A stretch of 64,000 nucleotides of DNA from Cyanobacterium sp. Dongsha4 (GTDB lineage: Bacteria > Cyanobacteriota > Cyanobacteriia > Cyanobacteriales > Cyanobacteriaceae): the NCBI RefSeq assembly GCF_036345015.1, contig NZ_CP084098.1:1005326-1069325 (forward strand), written 5' to 3'. The notes below the pieces were generated by a model that was not told where the DNA came from, did no database searches, and saw only the letters and a list, made by a program, of their open reading frames with translations. This document shows positions 54,863 through 63,601 of the stretch, piece after piece (the first letter of the stretch is position 1; each line of letters begins with the position of its first letter). Both the position numbers and the translations under genes were made by a program.

Positions 54863-57157
54863 ATGCTTAATACTTTCCCAAAGATTGACTTTAAATCCCT
54901 TAAAAATAATCCTGACTTTAAAGAAGATAGCGTCAGGGAAGTAATTATTTTACCCCTCTTAAAAAGTCTGAGTTACACAGAAACAAATATCATTCGCAGT
55001 AAAACTTTACAGCATCCTTTTCTTAAAATTGGTAGTAAAAAACGCAAAATTAACTTAATACCTGATTACCTCCTAAAAATAGAAAATAATTATGCTTGGG
55101 TATTGGATGCAAAAGCACCGAATGAGAATATAAAAGAAGGTGATCACATTGAGCAAGTTTATTGTTATGCCACTCATCCTGAAGTGAGAAGTCTTTATTT
55201 TGCCCTCTGCAATGGCGTTGAATTTAGCCTTTTTAAAACTTCTGGTTATGATACCCCAATTTTATATTTTTCTCTCGATGAATTGGATTATTATTATGAG
55301 CAGTTATGTCAATTTTTGTCTTTAAATAGTTTTCAATTAGGCAAGGCTTTTACCTATGATAACAAATTTGATCCCCCCCAGCCCCCCTTAATAAGGGGGG
55401 AGAAAGGCGTGGAAGTTCCTTTTTCTAAAAGGGATTTAGGGGGAACTTTCGACTACTTAAATCGCCCTTTATTAAATGAAATTCCTGTCAAAAAAAGAGC
55501 GGCAAAAAGACATTTTGGGGTGCATGGTTATTTTACTAAACAAGCGTGGAATGTGGTGGCAGAATATATCAAAAATTTTACTCAACCTGATGATACCATT
55601 CTCGATCCTTTTGGGGGTAGTGGTGTCACCGCCATTGAGGCTTTAATGAATAATAGAAAAGCGATACATATAGACATTAATCCCCTTACTATTTTTCTGG
55701 TTAATTCTCTCATTTCTCCTGTTAATTTTGATGAATTAAATCAAGCATTTGAAAGGGTAAAATCTGCTTATCAAAAAAATGAACCAAACACTCCAGAAGA
55801 TATAAAAAAAGCTATCAAAAAATATCCTTATCCTCACGGTTTTAAACTGCCTAAAGGTTCGGATGTGGATACCATAGAAAAGTTATTTAGTGATAAACAA
55901 TTAGCTCAACTAGGCTTTTTAAAATATCTCATTAAGCAAGAGAAAAATAAACATATTCGAGATTCTCTAATGTTAATGTTTTCCGGACTTTTAACTAAAG
56001 TCAATTTAACCTATCATACATCAAGTTATGTAAAAAAAGAAGGAGGGGGAAATGCTTCACCATTCCAATATTATCGTTATAGAATTGCCCCTAAGCCCAC
56101 AGATTTAGACTTAATGACTTACTTTGAATTGAGATTTAAAAAAGTAATTTCAGCTAAAAAAGAGATGGAATATTTCATCAATAAAAATACCATTTCTAAT
56201 GCTCAAATCTTCAAAGCATCGGCGACAGATTTAAGTTTTATCCCTAATGAAAGTATAGATTATATTTACACCGATCCACCCTATGGCAAAAAAATTCCCT
56301 ATCTTGATTTATCTACTATGTGGAATGCTTGGCTAGATTTAGAAGTGACTGAAAATGACTATAATTTAGAAGCTATTGAGGGAGGAGAAAAGCAAAAATC
56401 GAAGGATGAATATAACCAATTAATCGCTAAAAGTATCAAGGAAATGTATCGGGTGTTAAAATTTGATAGGTGGTTATCATTTGTATTCGCCCATAAAGAT
56501 CCCGAATTTTGGCATTTAATCATCGATACGGCGGAAAGTTGCGGTTTTGAGTATCGGGGTGCGGTAGCTCAAAAAAATGGTCAAACTAGCTTCAAAAAAC
56601 GTCAAAATCCTTTTACTGTGTTATCAGGACAATTAATTATAAATTTCTGTAAAGTTCGTACTCCTAGAGCGATTATGAAAGCTAATTTAGGCATGGATAT
56701 AGCAGAAATTGTTATCCAAACTATTGAGGGGGTAATTGCTAAAAATGATGGGGCTACCCTTGAGCAAATAAATGACGAATTGATTATTAAGGGCTTAGAA
56801 TTAGGCTTTTTAGATTTGTTGAAGAAAGAATATTCAGACTTAACACCGATATTATTAGACAATTTTGACTATGATGAAAAGACGGAATTATTTACTCTCA
56901 AAAAAGATACGAAGTTCAAGTCTCATATAGACGTAAAACTGAGAATTAAATATTATCTAATCAGTTATTTAAGACGCATGGAAAGGGAAAATAAAACCAC
57001 TACTTTTGATGAAATTGTCTTGAATATATTACCCTTATTAAAAAATGGTACAACTCCTGAAAATCAGACGATTTTAACGGTGTTAGAAGATATAGGGGAG
57101 AGAGTAGGAGAAAACCATTGGAAACTAAAAGGAGAGGGACAGTTAAGCCTATTTTAA
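54863..57157 (+). CDS. Fused nuclease and DNA methyltransferase
   Basis: This 764-residue protein joins two domains. Residues 1-155 resemble the N-terminal nuclease of type I restriction subunits, with Glu26, Asp68 (IPDYLL) and Asp82-x-Lys84 (LDAK) as PD-(D/E)XK residues. Residues ~205-600 are an amino-methyltransferase with motif I DPFGGSGVT (248-256) and motif IV TDPPYG (DPPY at 471-474). About 215 residues separate these motifs, and a target-recognition region could lie there. A C-terminal part of about 130 residues is uncharacterised. The layout fits a type IIG-like or orphan restriction-modification enzyme. Residues ~170-195 come from an inserted repeat. Confidence 0.85.
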   Translation: MLNTFPKIDFKSLKNNPDFKEDSVREVIILPLLKSLSYTETNIIRSKTLQHPFLKIGSKKRKINLIPDYLLKIENNYAWVLDAKAPNENIKEGDHIEQVYCYATHPEVRSLYFALCNGVEFSLFKTSGYDTPILYFSLDELDYYYEQLCQFLSLNSFQLGKAFTYDNKFDPPQPPLIRGEKGVEVPFSKRDLGGTFDYLNRPLLNEIPVKKRAAKRHFGVHGYFTKQAWNVVAEYIKNFTQPDDTILDPFGGSGVTAIEALMNNRKAIHIDINPLTIFLVNSLISPVNFDELNQAFERVKSAYQKNEPNTPEDIKKAIKKYPYPHGFKLPKGSDVDTIEKLFSDKQLAQLGFLKYLIKQEKNKHIRDSLMLMFSGLLTKVNLTYHTSSYVKKEGGGNASPFQYYRYRIAPKPTDLDLMTYFELRFKKVISAKKEMEYFINKNTISNAQIFKASATDLSFIPNESIDYIYTDPPYGKKIPYLDLSTMWNAWLDLEVTENDYNLEAIEGGEKQKSKDEYNQLIAKSIKEMYRVLKFDRWLSFVFAHKDPEFWHLIIDTAESCGFEYRGAVAQKNGQTSFKKRQNPFTVLSGQLIINFCKVRTPRAIMKANLGMDIAEIVIQTIEGVIAKNDGATLEQINDELIIKGLELGFLDLLKKEYSDLTPILLDNFDYDEKTELFTLKKDTKFKSHIDVKLRIKYYLISYLRRMERENKTTTFDEIVLNILPLLKNGTTPENQTILTVLEDIGERVGENHWKLKGEGQLSLF
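55370..55447 (+). repeat. In-frame insertion of a cyanobacterial repeat
   Basis: GATCCCCCCCAGCCCCCCTT, then AATAAGGGGGG and later CTAAAAGGGATTTAGGGGGA, is a repeat widespread in cyanobacterial intergenic DNA. Here it is read in frame as DPPQPPLIRGEKG...FSKRDLGG between the nuclease and methyltransferase domains. The left half (CCCCCCTT-AATA-AGGGGGG) is a palindrome. Confidence 0.8.
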
Positions 57158-57482
57158 CCTTAACTTGGTCTAAAATAGTTTTTTATAATATGTGTTCACT
57201 TTGCTTCAAACTACTAGGTTTAGTCCATTAGCTAGAAGTTAAATAATCGAGGTTCAGTGATTTAGGGGGCATTTTCCACCAGTTGCTGTCATATAATTTT
57301 TCTCTTGTGAGTTGATATAGGTTCATCTTAGCTAATGATTCTGAAATAGATGCGTGCTGCGTAGCAGTTCCCTTCGGGATCGAACTTGGATGGTAGCAAT
57401 TTCAATTAATTAAGCATATATCGAACTTAAGTAATATTTAAGATAAAATTAAAAAAACTATTATTCACGACTACATCACTCA
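57158..57482. other. Repeat-containing gap before aroB
   Basis: This gap holds a short palindromic repeat (GCGTGCTGCGTAGCAGTTCC then CTTCGGGATCG, about 57350-57376) with a CCCTTCGGG hairpin. It also holds two degenerate ends of the CGAACTCAGG family, near 57374 and 57420-57434. I see no gene. The aroB promoter must lie in the right part. Confidence 0.55.
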
Positions 57483-58580
57483 ATGACATCAATAATATCC
57501 GTTAATCTACCCGAAAACTCTTACTCAATCCACATCAATACTGGGGGATTAAATAATATTGGAGAAAAAGCAAGTCATTTAGCTATTGGTAAAAAAATTC
57601 TCGTTGTTTCTAACCCAGAAATTTTTGACTACTATGGACAGATAACGATCGATTCTTTACAAAATCAAGGTTTTGAGGTCAACTATCACTTAATACCCGC
57701 AGGGGAAAATTACAAAAACCTAGAATCTATCGCTCAAATTTATGATACTGCCCTTAAATGTCGATTAGAACGCAATTCAACTTTGATGGCATTGGGCGGA
57801 GGAGTGGTAGGAGATATGACAGGTTTTGCGGCCGCCACTTGGTTAAGAGGAATTAATTTTGTCCAAATTCCCACTTCTCTTTTAGCGATGGTAGATGCTT
57901 CTGTGGGCGGTAAAACAGGGGTTAATCATCCTCAAGGGAAAAACCTGATTGGTGCTTTTTATCAGCCTAAATTAGTTTTAATTGATCCTTCTGTTTTGAA
58001 AACCTTACCTGAAAGGGAGTTTAGGGCTGGTATGGCGGAGGTGATTAAATATGGAGTGATTTGGGATAAAAACCTTTTTGAAGCCCTAGAATCGGCTCAG
58101 AGTATTGATAGCTTAAACAATTTTGATGAGGCTCTACTGAATGATATTTTAACTCGTTCCTGTCAAGCTAAAGCAGATGTAGTCGGTCAAGATGAGAAAG
58201 AGTCTGGTATCAGAGCTATTCTTAATTATGGTCATACTATTGGTCATGCGATCGAAAGTTTAACTAATTATGAGACTTTTGTTCATGGAGAAGCGGTGGC
58301 AATTGGGATGGTAGCGGCGGGTAGAGTTGCTGTAAAAATGGGATTATGGACAGAAAATGAAGCCCATCGGCAAGATGAATTAATTGCGAAAACTGGTTTA
58401 CCTACAACTATTCCTAATTATCTCAAGGTAGAAGAAATCATCGATCATCTACAAATGGATAAAAAAGTTAAAGATGGTAAAGTAAGGTTTATTCTTCCTG
58501 AAGCGATTGGTAAAGTACAAATATGCGATCGCATCTCCCCTGAAATTTTATCGGAAACTCTCTCTGTTTTGATCGATTAA
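57483..58580 (+). CDS. aroB: 3-dehydroquinate synthase
   Basis: AroB makes 3-dehydroquinate from DAHP, the second step of the shikimate pathway. The 365-residue protein has [22 protein letters not shown] with the NAD site, [22 protein letters not shown] and [10 protein letters not shown]. It also has the zinc ligands in [29 protein letters not shown] and [10 protein letters not shown]. The length is normal. It is a single gene. Confidence 0.96.
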   Translation: MTSIISVNLPENSYSIHINTGGLNNIGEKASHLAIGKKILVVSNPEIFDYYGQITIDSLQNQGFEVNYHLIPAGENYKNLESIAQIYDTALKCRLERNSTLMALGGGVVGDMTGFAAATWLRGINFVQIPTSLLAMVDASVGGKTGVNHPQGKNLIGAFYQPKLVLIDPSVLKTLPEREFRAGMAEVIKYGVIWDKNLFEALESAQSIDSLNNFDEALLNDILTRSCQAKADVVGQDEKESGIRAILNYGHTIGHAIESLTNYETFVHGEAVAIGMVAAGRVAVKMGLWTENEAHRQDELIAKTGLPTTIPNYLKVEEIIDHLQMDKKVKDGKVRFILPEAIGKVQICDRISPEILSETLSVLID

Positions 58581-58612
58581 ATGGGGCTAAATACTTAAGA
58601 GATTAATATAGA

Positions 58613-58690
58613 TAAGGTGGGCATTAAACTTAATTTTTTTTAATTCTTAAAAATGATTCAAACGCCTACCTATTGCCCATTGCCTGTTGC
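58613..58690 (+). repeat. Dispersed intergenic repeat (AGCTAAGACGCATTTAAC family, 5' part missing)
   Basis: GGGCATTAAACTTAATTTTT, then TTTAATTCTTAAAAATGATTC, AAACGC and a CCTATTGCCCATTGCCTG tract match the right parts of the copies at 1892-1964 and 46998-47080. Confidence 0.6.
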
Positions 58691-58748
58691 CTATTGCCCC
58701 TAACACCCCCTAATGATTTAGATGAATCCTAGCTTATTATTCAACTAA

Positions 58749-59978
58749 CTAATTTTTTGGTAAAAGAAAACGCCAACTATCGGGTTCAAAAGGCTTACCT
58801 CTCAGCATTCTATTCCAATACAACCAAGGCAAAACATATTTTTTCACTAACCACATACTAGCTCTTTCTTGAGTAGGATCAAGAGGAAAACTAGGAGTTG
58901 GTTGCTTACTATAGTCAAATTCTGCCATGATGGTTTTTCCATAACCCGTAATTAAAGGACAACAAGCATAACCACCATATTTTTCTTGAGGGGTTTTTTG
59001 GCTCATTAAAGCTAAAATATTTGCCACAACCACTGGTGCTTCTTTCCTAATAGCCGCCGCAGTTTTTGAAGTAGGTAAAGAAGACGAATCACCTAAACCA
59101 AACACATTTTTATACTTAGTATGTTGACAGGTAAATTGATCAACATCCACCCATCCTTGCTCATTCGCTAAAGGACTTTGTTTGATGAAATCATAAGTAG
59201 TCATCGGTGGAGACACATGAATCATGTCATATTTAATAGTTACTGTTTCCCCGTCTCCTGTGGCAAAAATTGCTTCTTTTGTATCTCCTTTTATCTCTAC
59301 TAAATTATGTCCGTATTTAACATTAATATTTTTGCGATCGACAATTTTTTCCAATGGCGCATTATAAGCAGGAACACCAAACATTTTACCTGTTGCATTA
59401 CCATAAATAATGTTGGTTTTTTCTCTGATTCCTTGTTTAGTAAAGGCTTCTTCCGCTAAATACATAATTTTTTGTGGAGCTCCTGGACATTTAATCGCCC
59501 CGGCAGGGAAGGTAAAAATAGCTGTCCCCCCTTGAAAATTCTTGATTGTTTCCCATGTATAAGGGGCATATTCCTTCATATAATTGGTTGTTACCCCATT
59601 TTTGCCCAAATTTTCTTTTAAACCCTTAATTTTATCCCAATCAATAGTTATACCAGGACAAACTACTAAATATTCATAAGAAAAAGTCTCTCCCGATTTA
59701 GTAGTAACTTGATTATTTTCAGGATCAATATTTTCTGCAAAATCCTTAATCCATGTTACCCCTTGAGGAATTAAATTATCTTCATGTTTAACCGTATCTT
59801 CTAACTGAAATTCTCCACCCCCCACTAATGTCCAAGCAGGTTGATAATAATGATTTTCAGAAGGTTCAATAATAGCAATATTTAGTCCTGAATCCCTATT
59901 TTTTAACTGAGAAGCAACGGTAATACCTGCCGCTCCTCCTCCAATAATTAATATCTGAAATTTTGTGTTTTTACTCAT
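58749..59978 (-). CDS. Sulfide:quinone oxidoreductase-like flavoprotein
   Basis: This 409-residue FAD/NAD-type flavoprotein starts with the ILIIGGGAAGITVASQL dinucleotide fold. It has two possible catalytic Cys regions: Cys164 in AIKCPGAPQK and Cys339-Cys340 in GGYACCPLITGYG. The later GLGDSSSLPTSKTAAA motif is also typical. This pattern fits a type II sulfide:quinone oxidoreductase, feeding electrons from sulfide to plastoquinone, but the final assignment needs a family search. The C-terminal segment has amphipathic helices for membrane binding (YVLPWLYWNRML). Confidence 0.85.
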   Translation of the reverse strand: MSKNTKFQILIIGGGAAGITVASQLKNRDSGLNIAIIEPSENHYYQPAWTLVGGGEFQLEDTVKHEDNLIPQGVTWIKDFAENIDPENNQVTTKSGETFSYEYLVVCPGITIDWDKIKGLKENLGKNGVTTNYMKEYAPYTWETIKNFQGGTAIFTFPAGAIKCPGAPQKIMYLAEEAFTKQGIREKTNIIYGNATGKMFGVPAYNAPLEKIVDRKNINVKYGHNLVEIKGDTKEAIFATGDGETVTIKYDMIHVSPPMTTYDFIKQSPLANEQGWVDVDQFTCQHTKYKNVFGLGDSSSLPTSKTAAAIRKEAPVVVANILALMSQKTPQEKYGGYACCPLITGYGKTIMAEFDYSKQPTPSFPLDPTQERASMWLVKKYVLPWLYWNRMLRGKPFEPDSWRFLLPKN

Positions 59979-60194
59979 ATTGATTATTATAAATTTGTGG
60001 ATACTTAAGAATAAGTCTAGTTAAGTTTTAAAAATTTTTCTAGTTTTTTAATATTTCTTTATTATGTCTATAAATTACTATTTGACAATATAATTAACTA
60101 ATCTTTTTTCTGAGACTTTTCAATCTTATTGTGTCGATTTTGCTCTTAAAACTTTATATTTCTCCTTAATCAATTTAGATTTAAAAACTTATTT

Positions 60195-61535
60195 CTAGGA
60201 TTCATTCATATTCTTATAAGTCGCCACTGCCGAGGGAGAAATACGATTGAGATAACGGAAAATCCAATATTTTAAAACTGTATCGAGAATAACGGGAAAA
60301 GTAGCAATAAAAAGAAAGTTAAAATCTCTATTTTCAGGTAAGCCAAAATGACGACTAATACTTTCTAAAATTACCTCCCAACCGTGAGGGGAGTGAAATC
60401 CCACAAACATATCTGTAAAAAGGATAATCAGAAAAGCCTTTGCTGAGTCACTTAAACCATAGATAGTTTCATCAATAAAAGATTTGAGAATTTGTAATTC
60501 CCTTTTACTGAAGTAGATAACGATACCAAAAGCAATTAAGGAAAATACATCAGCAAAAATATTTTTGATGGCGTTAGCACTTTGCCGACGATATTCTTCT
60601 CCTAATTCTTGAGCTTTTGCTTTGATTTCATGTTCTTTTTCTTCAATAGATAACTCTGGAATTATACCCAACATCACTTTTAAATTGAGGTTTTCCTCAA
60701 AGTTTTTCAATTCTATTAAGGCTTCTTCTTGTAAATCTTGATTGATAAAAACTATTTCTTCGTGGTGACTAAAATAAGGATCAATAAATACTTTTCCTAA
60801 CGCAATTTTAGCTACATTATGCACTAATAAAGGCACAATGATTAATAATAGTAAAAACTTAATAGATATAGCGGTTTTATATTTAGATTTTCTAAACTTA
60901 TTAAGAACATCTTGTTCACTTTCAGATGACTTTGGGTCTATTTCTTGCTTAATTCTGTCAATAGTTCTTAAAAATGAGCGGGGCAAAACGCTAGTTTTAT
61001 CTGAAACGGTTTCCAAACTAGATTCAAAATTGTTATCGTTTTTATCCTGTTTTTGAATATTTTTTTGCTTTGCTAGGGAAGGATTATTGTTTATATTTTG
61101 GTTTGGAGAATTAGAGTCTATTTTTACAGATGATGTTTCATAATAGTCTCCATTATACTTGTCTAATATTTGGTCAATAAAACTCAATTTTTCTAGTATA
61201 ATGCCTTGCTCATATTCAAAATTATAATCCCCAGAGTGGTTATAGTTATAGTGACCATTTTTAGAGTTAGATGATAGGAAAGTATGTATTGATTTATTGG
61301 CTTTAAATTGATTAATTTTTACCTTAATAACTCTTAAATTGGATTTTAATTCACTCTGAAAATAAGCCCAAACACTTTCTCCATAGTCACAATTTTGAAA
61401 TAATATTTTCTGACCCTTGAAATGTTCGTCTTCTATTTTTTTGATCGTCAATGCTCTTTGATATGCTTCTTCTAAGGCATTTTCTGAACTATTACTAATC
61501 CAGCGTCTGGTAGAACGAAAAAGACGATTAAACAT
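60195..61535 (-). CDS. pxcA: Proton-extrusion protein PxcA (CemA homologue)
   Basis: PxcA is a plasma-membrane protein needed for light-dependent proton release, homologous to chloroplast CemA. The 446-residue protein has a long soluble N-terminus (residues 1-225, with a low-complexity Asn/Ser/Lys linker). The C-terminal membrane part has about four helices. The FTDMFVGFHSPHGWEVILE signature near residue 380 and the end FPVILDTVLKYWIFRYLNRISP are distinctive. The length is within the range for cyanobacteria. Confidence 0.93.
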   Translation of the reverse strand: MFNRLFRSTRRWISNSSENALEEAYQRALTIKKIEDEHFKGQKILFQNCDYGESVWAYFQSELKSNLRVIKVKINQFKANKSIHTFLSSNSKNGHYNYNHSGDYNFEYEQGIILEKLSFIDQILDKYNGDYYETSSVKIDSNSPNQNINNNPSLAKQKNIQKQDKNDNNFESSLETVSDKTSVLPRSFLRTIDRIKQEIDPKSSESEQDVLNKFRKSKYKTAISIKFLLLLIIVPLLVHNVAKIALGKVFIDPYFSHHEEIVFINQDLQEEALIELKNFEENLNLKVMLGIIPELSIEEKEHEIKAKAQELGEEYRRQSANAIKNIFADVFSLIAFGIVIYFSKRELQILKSFIDETIYGLSDSAKAFLIILFTDMFVGFHSPHGWEVILESISRHFGLPENRDFNFLFIATFPVILDTVLKYWIFRYLNRISPSAVATYKNMNES

Positions 61536-61858
61536 GGAATATAAGCCAAACTGATAAGATTTAATTTTATATATTATCCTAGATCATTTCAGTTCGCCCT
61601 AAAATTACAGATGAAGAAAGAGAAAAAAGAAAAGTTATAAGACTTCTTGTAAAACTAAAATCGAAATCGATTCCTATAAGAAAAAATTTGCTTTCCCTAG
61701 CCTTTGCTATTTAAACTCTTCCAACTCTTGACTTGCTTCAAATAGTTCAAGCTAAAATTTTCTGTGGAAATAAGCAAAGATTTTCTATTTTTTCTAACAA
61801 GGGGTTTAAACCCCCTGCTAATTTCTAATGGAGTAGTTATCCATTGACGCTCTATCAA
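61536..61858. other. Gap between pxcA and rplT
   Basis: The gap is AT-rich. It holds the palindrome AGGGGTTTAAACCCCC-type sequence (61799-61816), which may stop rplT transcription. It also holds an adenine-rich stretch (61611-61640). No open frame with a ribosome-binding site is seen. Confidence 0.45.
61801..61814 (-). terminator. GGGGTTTAAACCCC palindrome after rplT
   Basis: A perfect 14-bp palindrome lies about 45 bases past the rplT stop on the minus strand, followed by TTGTTAGAAAAAAT. A similar unit is common as an interspersed repeat in cyanobacteria. It may act as a terminator despite the poor T-run. Confidence 0.4.
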
Positions 61859-62209
61859 CTAGGCATTGACCGCTAATTCAACAACTTTTTGGAATGCTTC
61901 AGCGTCTTGAATAGCTAATTGGGCTAAGATTTTGCGATTTAAGCTGATGTTAGCTTTATCCAATTTATTGATTAGTTGACTGTAGCTAATGCCATGTACT
62001 CTAGCGGCCGCATTAATTCTGGTAATCCAGAGACGACGGAAATCTCTTTTTTTCTTGCGGCGATCGCGGTAAGCATTACGTAAAGCCTTCATCACCTGTT
62101 GATTAGCCGTGCGGAAGAGCTTAGAATGAGAGCCACGAAAACCTTTAGCTAACTTTAATATTTTCTTACGTCTTTTACGAGCGACGTTACCTCTTTTTAC
62201 TCTAGTCAT
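61859..62209 (-). CDS. rplT: 50S ribosomal protein L20
   Basis: This 116-residue L20 has the standard basic start [23 protein letters not shown] and the [24 protein letters not shown] motif. It binds 23S rRNA early in assembly. It follows rpmI by 75 bases, the normal order. infC is not upstream. Confidence 0.96.
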   Translation of the reverse strand: MTRVKRGNVARKRRKKILKLAKGFRGSHSKLFRTANQQVMKALRNAYRDRRKKKRDFRRLWITRINAAARVHGISYSQLINKLDKANISLNRKILAQLAIQDAEAFQKVVELAVNA

Positions 62210-62284
62210 TTTTTTATCTTTACTATGGTTTTAATAATTTATTGACAAAATATAAAACAATACTTACCTTAATCTAATTCAGCC

Positions 62285-62494
62285 TTATCTTTTAGAATAG
62301 GGCAACATTAAACGAACTTCTTTAACATCGTTTTCGTGTACTAAGGTAAGATTACTTAAACGACGACGTTTTTGTTCGGCAGTTTTATGTTCTAGTAAGT
62401 GATTTTTGTTCGCTTTACGACGAAAGATTTTTTTGCCACTGCCAGTAACTCGGAAACGTTTAGCGGCTGATTTCTTAGTTTTTACTTTAGGCAT
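62285..62494 (-). CDS. rpmI: 50S ribosomal protein L35
   Basis: This 69-residue protein starts [21 protein letters not shown] and contains the family motif [22 protein letters not shown]. It is cotranscribed with rplT. Its 5' region of about 170 bases to the divergent GrrP-like gene must hold promoters for both directions. Confidence 0.96.
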   Translation of the reverse strand: MPKVKTKKSAAKRFRVTGSGKKIFRRKANKNHLLEHKTAEQKRRRLSNLTLVHENDVKEVRLMLPYSKR

Positions 62495-62661
62495 AACATT
62501 TTCTATTTTGACACAATTTACTATTATACGATTAAATTTACCTTACTAACTATAAAATTCTGAAAATAATTAGGGATTAAAGAAAAAGTTTTTTTTAGGT
62601 AGCTTTCTGTTATTTCTATTAAAATTTACCTTGAAAACTATAAATCTCTGATTTAAAAAGG

Positions 62662-63555
62662 ATGTTCCGAAAAATTTTGACAACTTTCCTCATGGCATTA
62701 ATATTGTCAGTGGGAATAAAACCAGCTTTTGCTGAGACGGTAGTAGAGAGAATTTCCAGAACGGGTAATTTGGTGGTTGGTACTCCTTTTGGTTTAGTAC
62801 CTTATGCTTATAACAATCCTAACGAAGAATTAGACGGTTATTCCATTGATGTTGTTAAACAAATTCAAAAACAATTAGAATTACGACTTGATGAACCAAT
62901 TCAACTTAGCTTTGTTGAAGTTAATAATATTTCCGATGCTGTTTCCAAAATTTTGACAGGGGAAATTGATATTGCTTGTAATACTGTATTTACTTGGCAA
63001 CGAGATCAATTTGTGGACTATACCCTAGGTTACACTCAATCTGATATTCGTTTATTAATTCCTAAAGGCAAAAAAGTAGATAGTTTCTCCGGGAAAAAAA
63101 TTGGTATTCCGCCTTTAACTTTTGTGTATTCAGCTATTTCTCTGAATCATCCTGATGCGACTTTAGTGGAAGTTAAAACTACAGAAGAGGGTTTACAAGC
63201 CTTAAAAGAGGGCAAGATTGACGCTCTGGCAGGAGACGCTATTATCTTAGACGGGGAGTCTCAACAGGCACAAATGACGGCAGATTTTGAGCTATTCCCG
63301 AAAGGTGCGCAAGGTTATGGTAATTATGGGGTTTCTTGTATTGTCCCTGAAAATAATTCTACTTTTCTTAATGTAGCTAATTATGCGATCGCACGTATGA
63401 TGGAAGGTTACTTAGTGGGCAATGAAGAAATGACGACTATGGTTAACCGATGGCTAGGAGAAGATGGGGTTATCTCTATTGTGACAACAGAACAGTTAAA
63501 AAGTTTCTTTCGCAATACAATCAATAACTACGAACAAATTCCCTTTGATAATTAA
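62662..63555 (+). CDS. grrP: GrrP-like orphan extracellular substrate-binding protein
   Basis: This 297-residue protein has a signal peptide (KILTTFLMALILSVGIKPAFA) and a family-3 solute-binding fold: LVVGTPFGLVPYAYNN, LDGYSIDVVKQIQKQL, GEIDIACNTVFTWQRDQFVDYT and EGLQALKEGKIDALAGDA. No ABC permease or ATPase gene follows. Instead a GrrA-like peptide precursor starts 46 bases after its stop. That matches the GRRM-type clusters where this orphan binding protein (GrrP) is coupled with GrrA and a radical SAM enzyme. Its role there is unknown. Confidence 0.8.
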   Translation: MFRKILTTFLMALILSVGIKPAFAETVVERISRTGNLVVGTPFGLVPYAYNNPNEELDGYSIDVVKQIQKQLELRLDEPIQLSFVEVNNISDAVSKILTGEIDIACNTVFTWQRDQFVDYTLGYTQSDIRLLIPKGKKVDSFSGKKIGIPPLTFVYSAISLNHPDATLVEVKTTEEGLQALKEGKIDALAGDAIILDGESQQAQMTADFELFPKGAQGYGNYGVSCIVPENNSTFLNVANYAIARMMEGYLVGNEEMTTMVNRWLGEDGVISIVTTEQLKSFFRNTINNYEQIPFDN

Positions 63556-63601
63556 TCACATTATTCAAGATAAAAGTTAAATATTGATCAAGATTAACAA
63601 A

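Noticed and set aside
57345..57376. tRNA arm (GGGATCGAAC)
   Set aside because: The sequence recalls a T-loop but there is no acceptor, D or anticodon stem around it. It is part of a palindromic repeat.
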